Shown piece by piece: positions 22,001 through 34,500 of a DNA stretch of 64,000 bases. The position numbers were made by a program, and so were the translations under genes. Source of the stretch: Beroe forskalii. Its lineage: Eukaryota > Ctenophora > Nuda > Beroida > Beroidae. Under the pieces are notes generated by a model. The model was not told the origin of the DNA and searched no databases. It was given only the letters and a program-made list of their open reading frames with translations. Location of the stretch: the NCBI GenBank assembly GCA_011033025.1, contig WFMF01000539.1:1-64000 (forward strand). Direction: 5' to 3'. Every line of letters begins with the position of its first letter. Within the stretch, counting starts at the first letter, position 1.

Positions 22001-23574
22001 GCTGGAAATCGAACTCCTTTATTCGAGCGGATTCGTGTATCAGAATTGGGTAAAGGAGTAACAGCCTCTATGAGTAAATATGTAACGACTTACAGGTAGA
22101 TACCAGCATCTAGGTAAGAAGGTAGGTACCTATAGTGTAGCGGATACGTTAACCAGATTCTACCTATGCCTCAGCCGCGGCCTACCCTTGTACATTACGC
22201 ACTTACCAAACTACAAAATTCTGGGGCTTAAGGAGCAGGAACCTTATGTTCAAAGTCTCAGCACGGATTCAATCAACTCATTAATTAAAATTATTGATTG
22301 TTTAAATAAATGGCATCATACCTAAATCCTCGCCGTATTTGAAGCATTGGAGCATCACCTTACTGTGTATCTACTCCCGTCACCCAGTGGCCTGCTTCAA
22401 GAATCAAACCGAATATTATTGTGTGTAAACTTTGTGTGTGTAAACTTTGAGTGTAGCATTCTACTACAGTAGTGTGACTTGATTGAGTGACACACAAAAT
22501 TGATTGTTATTCTTTCAAGAGAAAACGATGAAGGTGTGAAATACTACCGCAATCAAAGGAATGTGGGTCGTGACAGATCTAATTACGCGCCCACACATAG
22601 CGGCTAGTAGGAAATATATAGATTGATGCTGATCGAATTAACGACAGAGTAAAGTGCAGAGGGGAACCACTGGTATAGTTTAGCCGATGTTTTTTCGAAA
22701 ACTAATGAAAGCTGATTACAGATCCTTGTTGAGATTGAAATGGGTTTTTCAGAGATATAAATTATACCTTCTAAAGACATCGGGAAATTGTAGGGCAAAT
22801 TTGCCATACAGCCGTCGACTCTATATAACGTTCAGTCCATTTCGTGTTAAAAGTGGAAAACTACTCCAACTCCCTGCCAATTGTATAAATCGAAATGAAG
22901 CAATTCTGCAAATCTTCAGTACATTAATTTTATCATCATCAAGTTGCAAAAGGAATATAAATATTGCATTTGCAATTTAGCATATTGATACATCAAGTTA
23001 CGTATAACTGTATCTAACTTTTAGTTTATTTAAGTTTAACCTACGAAAGAGAATATTATTTATGTATTTGATGCCCGTTGTTTTTTATTGTATTTATATG
23101 TCGTCGTTGATTTTCATGTACTTTTATCATAAATGATGGATTTTACCCATCCAGCGCTCAACTCCCCGGCCCCCGGAAAAGTGATTGCGATCGCATTGTC
23201 CGCCTTCGGTGGGTCTGACATTGACAACGATTGTGGAGAGGGTAAAATCCTTCTAAATCTACGACAATTCGATTTAAAAACATATATTGTATTCATTGTT
23301 TACAAAATTTTTGTTTATCTTCTAAATTCTACATTATATTTTTCTACATTATATTTTCAAATTTCATCTCAGACTGAAAGAGTCTTTGTCAGTTTCTATC
23401 GTTGCTATTAATAAAAAAAAGCATACCCCTGTTCGCGTTGCCAGGCTCGCTTCCTCCATAGGAAAGCGCTGCTGGATTACAAACACCTATGTTTTCCCGC
23501 GTACTAAAGAGCGCAACGCGTACAGAGGTAAACCTTATAATTATTGAGAATTATCACAAACTTAAGTTTCACGG
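22001..23574. other. No gene; part shared with second copy from about 22850
   Basis: From about 22911 it matches 48745 onward. A small segment at 23136-23258 is framed by inverted GGATTTTACCC/GGGTAAAATCC and may be a short foldback element. No coding frame is supported. Confidence 0.5.
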
Positions 23575-25680
23575 ACTCCAGGCAACAGCGTTACGCTGCT
23601 GTAACAGCGTTACGTTGGATTACAAACACCTATGTTTTCCGCGTTTAGTTGCTGTAACAGCGTTTACGCAGCGATTTTACGCTGCTGTAACAGCGTTACG
23701 TTACAACAGCGTTACGCTGCTGTAACAGCGTTACGCTGCTGTAACAGCGTTATTGCAACAGCGTTATTGCTGCTGAAGCTTAATCGTTGCACAGCGTTAC
23801 GCTGCTGTAACAGCGTTACGCTGCTGTAACAGCGTTACGCTGCTGTAACAGCGTTACGCTGCTGTAACAGCGTTACGCTTCTGTAACAGCGTTACGCTTC
23901 TGTTACAGTGTAACAGCGTTACGCTGCTGTAACAGTGTTACGCTGCTGTAACAGCGTTACGCTGCTGTAACAGTGTTACGCTGCTGTAACAGTGTTACGC
24001 TGCTGTAACAGTGTTACGCTGCTGTAACAGTGTTACGCTGCTGTAACAGTGTTACGCTGCTGTAACAGCGTTACGCTGCTGTAACAGCGTTACGCTGCTG
24101 TAACAGCGTTACGAGCTGCTATAACAGCGTTACGCTGCTGTAACAGCGTTACGCTGCTGTAACAGCGTTACGCTGCTGTAACAGCGTTACGCTGCTGTAA
24201 CAGCGTTACGCTGCTGTAACAGCGTTACGCTGCTGTATAGTACATAGCTGTTGCCAGACAGCGTTACGCTGCTGTAACAGCGTTACGTTGCTGTAACAGC
24301 GTTACGCTGCTGTAACAGCGTTACGCTGCTGTAACAGCGTTACGCTTAAGCTGTAATTAACAGCGTTACGCTGCTGCGTTACGCTGCTGTAACAGCGTTA
24401 CACTGTAACAGCGTTACGCTGCTGTAACAGTTACGCTTCAACAGCGTTACGCTGTAACAGCGTTACGCTGCTGTAACAGCGTTACGCTGCTGTAACAGCG
24501 TTACGCTGCTGCACTGTAACAGCGTTACGCTGCTGTAACAGCGTTACGCTGCTGTAACAGCGTCACGCTGCTGTGACAGCGTTACTGCTGTAACAGCGTC
24601 ACGCTGCCAGACAGCGTTACGCTGCTGTAACAGCGTTACGCTGCTGTAACAGCGTTACGCTGCTGTGACAGCGTTAGCGCTGCTGTGACAGCGTTACGCT
24701 GCTGTAACAGCGTTGCTGCTGTAACAGCGTTACGCTGTAACAGCGTTACGCTGCTGTAACAGCGTTACACTGCTGTAACAGCGTTACGCTGCTGTAACAG
24801 CGTTACGCTGTAACAGCGCCGTTGTAACAGCGTTACGCTGCTGTAACAGCGTTACGCTGCTGTAACAGCGTTACGCTGCTGTAACAGCGTTACGCTGCTG
24901 TGACAGCGTTACGCTGCTGTAACAGCGTTACGCTGCTGTAACAGTGTTACGCTGTAACAGCGCGTTATGCTGCTGTAACAGCGTTACGCTGCTGTAACAG
25001 CGTTATGCTGCTGTAACAGCGTTACGCTGCTGTAACAGCGTTACGCTGCTGTAACAGCGTTATGCTGCTGTAACAGCGTTACGCTGCTGTAACAGCGTTA
25101 CGCTGCTGTAACAGCGTTACGCTGCTGTAACAGCGTTACGCTGCTGTAACAGCGTTACGCTAGTGCTGTAACAGCGTTACGCTAGTGCTGTAACAGCGTT
25201 ACGCTAGTGCTGTAACAGCGTTACGCTAGTGCTGTAACAGCGTTACGCTAGTGCTGTAACAGCGTTACGTTGCTGTAACAGCGTTATGCTGCTGTAACAG
25301 CGTTACACTGCTGTAACAGCGTTACGCTGCTGTAACAGCGTTACGCTGCTGTAACAGCGTTACGCTGCTGTAACAGCGTTACGCTGCTGTAACAGCGTTA
25401 CGCTGGTGTAACAGCGTTACGCTGCTGTAACAGCGTTACGCTGCTGTAACAGCGTTACGCTGCTGTAACAGCGTTACGCTGCTGTAACAGCGTTACGCTG
25501 CTGTAACAGCGTTACGCTGCTGTAACAGCGTTACGCTGCTGTAACAGCGTTCCGCTGCTGCTGTAAAAGCGTTACGCTGCTGTAAAGCGTTACGCTGCTG
25601 TAAAAGCGTTACGCTGCTGTAAAAGCGTTACGCTGCTGTAAAAGCGTTACGCTGCTGTAAAAGCGTTACGCTGCTGTAAC
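23575..25680. repeat. 19-bp satellite, copy 1 array (about 2.1 kb, ~110 units)
   Basis: The dominant unit is GCTGCTGTAACAGCGTTAC. It contains two overlapping hairpins: CAGCGT-T-ACGCTG and GTAAC-AGC-GTTAC. Variants include AGTGTTAC, TTATGC, a run with CTAGTGCTG near 25160-25260, and AAAGCG near 25560-25670. A corresponding, longer array with another dominant variant lies at 49.4-54.1 kb. Confidence 0.95.
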
Positions 25681-26923
25681 CTTTTAACAGCGTATTGCTG
25701 CTGTAAGACAAGCACAACATGAATCTGTACCGGACCGAAAGTGCTGCGCACAAATTTAGTTCATTAATTCTCTTACCACTTACCCTACAGTCGCGCGCGG
25801 CGCAACGTTCCACAATCCACATTCGGACGTCACTTGCACTTTGCGCTCTTGACATCCAGGGCTAGTGTCCCATATAACTCTGAGCTCTTCATTATCTATG
25901 ATAATGACGTCACTCAGAAAATTACGTTTAAGCGCACCTAGCGCTTTAAGGACTAGAGTTAGGGTCAGGATTAGGATTTGTTAGGGTTAGGGTAAGGATT
26001 TAGGTTAGGGTTTTGGTTGGGGTCATGGTTAGGTTTAGGATACAGAAAAATTGACGTTTAGATCTGTGACGTCATTCAGCCGGAGTTATATGGGACACAT
26101 ACCACATCCAGTCAGAAGAAATATTCGGGCAACGTCCGCGTCCGTCGAGAGTGAAATGGTCAAAATTCGCGCGCAGCACTTTCGGTCTGAAACTGATTCA
26201 TGTTGTGCACAGGTTTTATGTTTTCGTTGCGCGCGCGAGCGGGGCCAGGCAACGTCTGGCAATATTTTCGCGTTGGATAATAAGAGATGATCAAACATAG
26301 TCGTCCTAAGCCCGCATAGGTGTGCGTACGCGCGCAGGGGTATGCGTTTTACTTTCAAGCTACTGCTAGGGTTTCCTAAGCCTCCATATCCCTATGTTAT
26401 TGGATGTATATTCTGTGCAAGTGTAGACCAGAAAAGTTATTTATTTTAGCTATAATTTAACAAGAAATGACAGTAGAAAAATAATTTCTTTACTCATTTG
26501 CTCGAAAATTGTTAACCGTGATGTACAAATGATGAAACCTCTATTAACTATCGAATTCCTGGTATAACATACAAGAAAGTTGTCTATGAGATAAAATTAC
26601 AATAATTGTTAAAAAGCTGCAGTTGACAACATTTACATAAGAATATCTTAGTTCCTTTATGTTACAGTATAATGATAAATCCAAGAACAGATGCAAATTT
26701 AACATTTTCCTATATCTTTTCACAGAACCTGTTAGACGTCAGTGTTAAAATAAATATACGGACAATTTTATGGCATTATCATTATTATCACTCATAGCTG
26801 GTGTAAGTGTAACAGTACAGAATACAGAGTCATTTTCATGGTATTAATGGTAGGTCAAATTGTATCTTTCACAATTTATGGAATTCCTCTTTATCGAAAT
26901 ATCGATGCAAGATCACTTCATTA
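25681..26923. other. Intergenic DNA with degenerate telomere-like stretch
   Basis: At about 25955-26035 GGTTAG/TTAGGG-like words recur (GTTAGGGTTAGGGTAAGG) with many errors. The rest, from about 26170, matches 54.43-55.16 kb of copy 2. No gene is seen. Confidence 0.5.
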
Positions 26924-28063
26924 GGGATCGTTCACATATTACGTAATCAATTTTTGGGCATTTTTTACCCCCCTCCGTAATCAAACGTAATCATGGCCAA
27001 ACCCCCCCTCTTTTTCGGAAAATATTACGTAATCATTGCCCAACCCCCTCCTTCAGTTTTTTTGACGTCACCAAAACTGTATTAACTGACAAAAAATTAG
27101 AACAGTATTGTGTGTTTCAATTCAATCATCAACATCATCGACCTGAAGATGACATTCAAAAGTTCAAAGCTTCTTTTAGTTTTTCCTATGGAAATCTCGC
27201 CTACGACAACTCCTCTGACAATGAGATGGACACCTCCTCCTCTTCCTCTGTTCCTCCAAGGCATCCTCATCTGCTCATCATCCTCCTTTACCTCCAACAG
27301 ATAATCCTCCTCCTCTACACCTGAGGCTCCCAGTTCCACTAAAGAGCCAGAAATCAACGTCTTGGTCCCACCTCAACCTCCTTCAAAACCGATGGAACCA
27401 AAGTTCAGTATCCGTGTCCTGCTCATCTGCCGACAGAACCCAAGATCCAGATCAGCCCTAGTGCCTAGCCCCTAAGTGCCAGATCAGAGTCTGGCAACTT
27501 CACAGACAACTGCAGCTTCCTATACTTTCATCAAAAAGATTGATTCCTGGATAATGGAGCTGCAGATGTACTCCAAGACCTGCTCTGGCATCAACTCTAG
27601 AGCTCTAGGGAAAGAAAGGCCTCCGAACCTCTGATCAAGCACAGAGCAGCAAACCTTAAATACAAAGAGGCACTGAAGTGATTTGGAAGAGTTCAACGAA
27701 TGGAGTACATCCCTTCTTTATGGGAAGCACTAAAGGAACTATACATTCTGAACCATATTGAGTTAGAGTAGATCATGTTTTAATCATAATTATGAAATTT
27801 TGACAATTTTTCTGCAAATGGTTAATTTTTGCTAATAAAATTCAGAAACTTTAAAATTTTCATAAAATTCTTGAAATTTTCATGAAAATTCTTTCAATTT
27901 TAATGAAAATTCGTGAAATTTTCATAAAAACTTGAAATTTTCATGAAAATTCAGATATTTTGATTACGTAATCATTGGCCAAACCCCCTCCCCTCGTAAT
28001 CAAACGTAATCATTTGGAAACCCCCTCCCCCCTCGGCTGATTACGTAATATGTGAACGATCCC
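26924..28063. mobile_element. 1,140-bp TIR element with TTA target duplication, empty site in copy 2
   Basis: Both ends carry a perfect 26-bp inverted repeat: GGGATCGTTCACATATTACG plus TAATCA. TTA flanks each end. Copy 2 reads straight through CTTCATTATCTATAG at 55158-55172, the expected pre-insertion site with one TTA. Subterminal ATTACGTAATCATTGGCCAA words and ACCCCC runs repeat near both ends. The interior has only broken frames (e.g. 27110-27324) and a CATGAAAATTC repeat near 27850-27950. A 3-bp TTA duplication points to PIF/Harbinger-like mobilisation, by inference. Non-autonomous or decayed. Confidence 0.88.
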
Positions 28064-28334
28064 TTATCTATACTATAGCGTAACATCTTGACACGATGAG
28101 AAAAAGTATTCTACATTACCCAGCAAGACATCTTTCAACATGCAATTGTACATCTTCAAAATACAAATAAACTCCTTTGACTGTCGTCACTTTTTTGATA
28201 AACAATCGTCTACACCGTTTTGGTATTCATATACAGCGAAGGGTAAATTCTTTACTCATGCATTCTGCTATTGGAGGTTGTTTCTCAGATGGGTAGATTC
28301 CAGAATTTTACCCACTGTCTCACTTACAGTTACA

Positions 28335-28445
28335 ATGTCTCAAGGACTGATCATGTCTCAAGGACTGATCAGATCTCAAGGACTGATCATTTTCCAAGGA
28401 CTGATCATTATATCTCAAGGACTGATCATGTCTCAAGAACCGATG
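28335..28445. repeat. 18-bp tandem repeat, ~6 units
   Basis: The unit TCTCAAGGACTGATCATG has small changes. The equivalent in copy 2 (55437-55525) has about five units with GACGGATCATG or GACTGACCATG variants. It lies downstream of the PLD stop codon. Confidence 0.85.
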
Positions 28446-28555
28446 ATAAAGTCTTGTTTTTAAAGAACCACTTTCTGAACTAAATGCACCGCGCATTGAG
28501 ATTGTCACCGCACAGACTACCACAGATTACAGACTATAAACAGACTCAGCAGCCC

Positions 28556-31500
28556 TCAGACAGTCAGTCTGCTGGGCAGGTAGCTGGACTTCGTGCCGAG
28601 GATGGGCGCCGTGGTGTCTGGGAAGTGTCCGGAGGCGGTCCCCGGGGCTATCTCCCCGTGCTTGTTGATCTTTATGGGGTATGGTAGCAGGTGTCCAGGA
28701 GTGTTCTCTGGCTGCCTGCCAAGGGAATATGTTGAGGGAAAAGTAAAATAATTTCCTTGCTGTACGGCATGCTAAGGAATTGTAACTGAGGGGTTCCGTA
28801 CAGACTAGTCTATTATTCTATAGTGACGTGTGTGAAAAGAGCCCTTATTAAGATTCTCTCGATAAAACAGATGATGTAACTAAGATGTCCTGCTCCCTAA
28901 CTCACTTGTTTTCGATGTAAGCCTCCCAGTTCTTGGCAGCTAGTTCCCTGACCCTCTGCACGCACTCCAAAGAGGAGGGGTTATCAAACACAGGCTCGTA
29001 CTGGCCCAGGTGCTCACTCCACAGCCCCTTCCTCAGGCCCTGAACATGGCCGTCGCTCACTAGCCGGGAGTCCGGTTCCGCCTCCCAACACCCCACTGCT
29101 ACCTCAGTGTCTCGCCTGCCGTCCATACTCCGCTGGTTGATGTTAGCACTGCCCACTATCGCGTAGATGTCATCTGTCACCATAGCCTGCGGGTGAAAAC
29201 TTAGAGTAACAGTGTCACCATAGCATGCGATTGACAGTAACACGAATAGGCGGGAACAGGGTTGTACTTTTACAATTGGTAAAATATGTATTTAACAAAC
29301 TTGGGCGTGGAAATATCCGCCATCCCAAGTAAATGTAATGCTCTTTAGGTTGTCTACCTAGGGTTGGTATTTGTGGAAGCAATAAATCGTACCTTGCTGT
29401 GCACGTAGATCATCCCTCGGCCGTGTTTGGACATGTTGGCTGCAGGAGTGTCGCTGGTTTGCAGTTTGAGGATACTCTCTGGGGGCTGCTCACGCTTACC
29501 TGGTGCCAGAATCAGTAGTCAATAACCAACAAAGTGGATTACTGGATTATACTAGGAAAATGAGAATGTGGGGATGGAGTCCATGGGGACTCGGGGAAAA
29601 ATTTAATCAAGTTTACAGATCACAATGCGGCATCAGTTAATGATATTTTTAGAGTGAAAGTAGTCCCTTTTCCTACCTAAACAGAAGAAGTTGAGATAGT
29701 CACAGGGGTGAGCTTCCACTTCGTATTTCTTGATAGCTTTAGCGACTTTACGGTACATCATGGACATGGTCTTAGTCTGCCAGAACAGTATTTCCTGGAT
29801 GTGGGGCGCGGTAGGGTCGCCTGAAAACATGACGTCATCAACGTAGTTTAGAAAGGAGACTTGATGACTTTATCATACTCATAGTTTAGAAAAGAGACTT
29901 GATGATTTTATCATCATACACGGTGACTTGATGACACAAAAACACCTGTGTAATTGTGAATTCAAGAGGGTAATGACTTCGTTACCTTCAGGGAAGAGAG
30001 GGATGAGGATGTAGACTGCAAAGCGTTTTCCTTTCTCTATCTGCTCACAGATCTGCTCTGCAATCTCCACTGGTACCAAGTGGTTGCAACGAGGTGCTGA
30101 AATAGAGTCAAAACTTTAGTCATTGTTATGGATTAAAGAATAACCACCAACAATAAACTCAGTCAAAATAACACTAGACAATTATCATTCAATTAATCAA
30201 ATGCAGAATAGGATAACATTAGATATAATGTAAAATAGGATAGCACAAGAGATTTAAAGCTGAAGAGTAGCTTACTGTGGTACCAGCTGAAAGGTTTTAG
30301 GAACTTCACGTCCTTCAGGTAGTTCTGCATAACGTCCAGCTGGTGACCTGAAGCAACTTGATAAAACCTTTACTTTCATGACTGGAGGATTCTTTAGAGG
30401 CCTTCTTATTGTCATAGAGGAACAGTAGAAAACTATCGTCTAAAATTACCCGATCCAAGGTTTTATGATCATGAGTTAGTTCTTCGTCTGCTATACCATG
30501 CATCTACGTGTATATTAAACACAAGAAAACGCACCAATCACCATGTAGAGGGGCTTGAGCCCCTCTGGCAACATTAGATTATAACGGCTCTGTTACATGG
30601 TATGCTTGTGGTTGTATCAGCAAGCCCAGCACTGATACAACAGTATAAAGTGCCGGAAAAAAGAAGTAGCTATTCACCATCATGCGTCGTTGAGAACGTT
30701 AATAAATGAATAAGCCAAGAACCCTTCTAATTACATGAGTAAGATATAACGAATATAGCAGTTAGCAGATCCTCAATTAATAGTGCACCACTCATGCAGT
30801 CAAGAGACATGCACTTTCTATCTATCCCGCACTATTTCAATAACTTAAGTATTTATTGCTAATAGTCTCATGAGTTATAGATCGTTGATTCTGATCAAGC
30901 ACATTCTCAAATCATTATCAGGTTAATTAATCATTCAGGCCTGTCAATAACTACTAGATTCAGCAAAAATTGTTAATCTTACAGCATTTCATGATAGGTG
31001 CAGAATTATCAATAGCAATTACTGCTCCAATGAATCTATCACCAACCAAATCAAAGTCAACATTAATTGCTTCATTCCGTATTCCAGTTGGTAAGATTCA
31101 CACCTCACAATTTCACATGGATCAGGTAAGTGTAATTTGAATTAGTACATGCGCGCGAAAAATAGGCGGTTCAACTTCATCGATAGGACAATAGGTACTT
31201 ATGAGCAACTTTATATTGGTCATGGTTGGCAACGCTTCTGAACGGGGCAAGGATCTGTGGAGGATGGATCTGTGGGGGATGGATCTGTGGGGGACGGATC
31301 TGTGAGGGATGGATCTGTGGGGGATTGTTCTTTGGGGGATGTATCTGTGGGGGATGGATCTGTGAGGGATGGATCTGTTGGGGATGGTTCTGTGGGGGAT
31401 GTATCTGTGGGGGATGGATCTGTGAGGGATGGATCTGTTGGGGATGGTTCTGTGTGTGATGGATCTGTGGGGATGGTTTTGCAGGGGATAGATCTGTGGG

Positions 31501-34500
31501 AGATGGATCTGTGGGGGATGGATCTGTGAGGGATGGATCTGTGAGGGATGGATCTGTGGGGGATGTATCTGTGGGGGAAGGGTCTGTGAGGGATGGATCT
31601 GTGAGGGATGGTTCTGTGGGGCATGGATCTGTGGGGCATGGATCTGTGGGGGATGGTTCTTTGGGGATGGATCTGTTGGGGATGGTTTTGTGGGCATTTC
31701 CATTAGCCTTCCAGTCCACCGCCTATCTATCTCGCGCAGCAATCACAATAACACTGTAAAATCACTGACTTTGCACGCCCCTTACTCTCAGAGAACATGT
31801 CAAGGGCGGAGGTCGAGTAATTACTGGGAAATGGTTTCACTTGGTCTGGCGGGATTCCTCTAGCAAACCTGTCTGCGTTGTAGAATTTTACGGTGGACAA
31901 TTCTTTAATCTATCTTAAATGGTCAAGTTTATTTTCAATATAGTCAACTTTATTCTACTGACCAGCGGATATCCAAAACATCATGTCCTCCTATCATACT
32001 TCACGTCATGTAATTATAAGTCTAACTGTAATCTTCAAGATTATAGATTCAATTTTCAAGTACCTAAGTAAATTCGTGAAGTGAAAGATATTTTGATTGA
32101 AAAATTAAAAAAAGAGATGTAAAAATTCTGAACTCTGTACTCTGTGGATGTGAATATTATTAAATTTCACTGTGTGAACTGCGAATGAAATGGTACAAAT
32201 CAATAACTTACTTTCTGACTCCTCGTCAGATGAGTCTTCTTGTGTTGGGGTGAAGTAGTAAGCTGGAAGGAGTGAATGAAATGATCATGAAACGTGAACG
32301 ATTGTGAAATGTGACTTGATGTAAAACCCAGTCTTCAGTTTGATATTCGGATATTATCAAAACTTCATATTGGGGCATAATGGGGCTAACGCTTTAAAAG
32401 TTTCAGGGTATAGGACACTACGGGCTACGGCACAGGACTCTAGGGCACAGGACACTACGGCACAGGATTCGTGGGCACACTTTTCAGTTTTGGGGGGACG
32501 CTGCGGCACACTTTGGTTTTAGGGTGGACTCTGCGGCACATAAAATTCAAGTTCCACTAATAAAAGGAATATCTCCTATAAACAACAACTTAGCCGTAGG
32601 GTCCAGTGCCCTAGAGTCCTGTGCCGTAGTGTCCGAACTCCAATTTTCATTAAGGCCATGGTTGTATTGAACCAACCATTTTTGCATTTATTCGATTTAT
32701 GGGTGGCCAAATATCAAATAGACTAAGAATTTCTATCGGGTTTCCGCTCTGAAATAAAATCTAAACTTGTGTATAAGGTTTTGAAAATGATTTGCAATGG
32801 TGGGAAATGAAGAGCAGCATTTGTTAACTATATTGACTCACATTCATCCAGGCTAATGTCATGATATTGTTTTGGTGAAGATGTGATGAATTGGTCATCT
32901 ATGAAGATTTTGTGATCTCTGTGCAGGCGGTTTATGGGTGCTGAGAAGAAATGGACGATCAAAGAAGATGAAGGAGATTGGGAAAATGGGAAAATGTGAT
33001 TAGAGAGTCACTTAAAATAGTCAGTCACAGAAGTAATAAAAGTGATATCATGGGATGTGAAAATAAAAGTAGGTTAACTATGAGACGAGTAGGTAAAATC
33101 AACAGTGAAAGTAGTACTAAGTATGATAAGAATAATCCACTAAATTGATTACCATCTTAGTTACACTGCCTAGCCCACAGGAGCTAATAATCAGTACTCA
33201 CTTCCTTTTTCGTACCACGTATGGGCACTGCCTAAGAAGTACTGATTCTCGATGTAGATGAAGCTGTCGGAGTTACGGACTGCCCTCACGTAGGCTCGGT
33301 GAATGCTCGCCTCGTACGTTCTGCCGTGCTGAGGTGGGGGATGGGGTTAGCAGAGAAGGGATGTAGAGGGGGTTAGCAGAGGGGGAGGGGGTTAGCAGAG
33401 AAGGGGAGGTTAGCAGAGAAGGGGGTTAACAGAGGGGGGGTTAGCAGAGGGGGTAGCAGAGGAGGGGAGGGGGTTAGCAGAGGGGGAGGGGGTCAGCAGA
33501 GGGGAGGGGGTTAGCAGAGGAGGGGTCAGCAGAGGGAGGTTAGCAGAGAAGGGAGGGGTTAACAGAGGGGAGGGGTTAGCAGAGGGGAGGGGGTTAGCAG
33601 AGGGGAGGGGGTTAGCAGAGGGGGAGGGGGTTAGCAGAGGGGGGGGCGGGGGGTTAGCAGAGGGGAGGGGTCGTAGAGGGGAGGGGTTAACAGAGGGGGA
33701 GGGTTAGCAGAGGGGAGGGGTTAGCAGAGGGGAGGGGTTAACAGAGGGGGGTTAGCAGAGGGGGAGGGGTTAGCAGAGGGGAGGGGTCAGCAGAGGGGAG
33801 GGGGTTAGCAGAGAAGGGGCAACAGAGGGGAGGGGCAGGTTAGGGGAGGGGTGTAGAGGGGAGGGGTTAGCAGAGGGGGAGGGGGTTAGCAGAGGGGAGG
33901 TTAGCAGAGGGGGGCGGGGGTTAGCAGAGGGGGAGGGGGTCAGCAGAGGGGGAGGGGTTAACAGAGGGGGGTGGGGCGGGGCCTAGAAGATCACGGGGTT
34001 AGGAGAGGAAGGGTACGACATTTCATCTCCCTGTCCTGATGACCCTAATCATAACCCTAACCGTAACAGGAAGTCTTACCCATACCCAAACCCTAACCCA
34101 GACCCTTACTTTTGCGTAGAGTTGACATGATGCGAGATAACGTGTCTTGAGATGAAGTTTCGTGAGAGGAAAAGTCCGTTCCCCAAAGTTACAAATTTAA
34201 GGGTGTAAATCTCCTCCTACCCCTTGACTCTTTTGAATGCTGATTCATCTTCAGAACCCCTCTTACATTTTACTTACCTTTGATTGCAAGCAGTTCATCT
34301 TGGTTTCATCAAACTGCGCTGAATCGATGGGTATGGATCGGAAGAGCTGTATTTTCCACCTTGACTCGTCTTTGTCCTCCGCTGGGAGGTCGGCAAGGCA
34401 GGTATCCTGAAATATAAGGTAGAAATTGTGGGAAATCCGTGCAGGAGATCAAGACGTTCCAGGTCACAAATTGACCAAATACCAATTTTAGTTGAAATTA

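Noticed and set aside
23133..23411. ORF MMDFTHPALNSPAPGK and its copy at 48940
   Set aside because: Shared because the two copies are homologous. Framed by inverted GGATTTTACCC words and changed by indels; more likely a foldback element than a gene.
23575..25680. Possible CRISPR array
   Set aside because: Units are contiguous 19-bp repeats without unique spacers, in a eukaryotic locus.
25955..26035. Telomere or chromosome end
   Set aside because: TTAGGG-like words are few and degenerate, and genes continue on both sides.
27097..27357. Transposase gene in the 1.14-kb element
   Set aside because: Frames are short, broken and without a recognisable catalytic motif.
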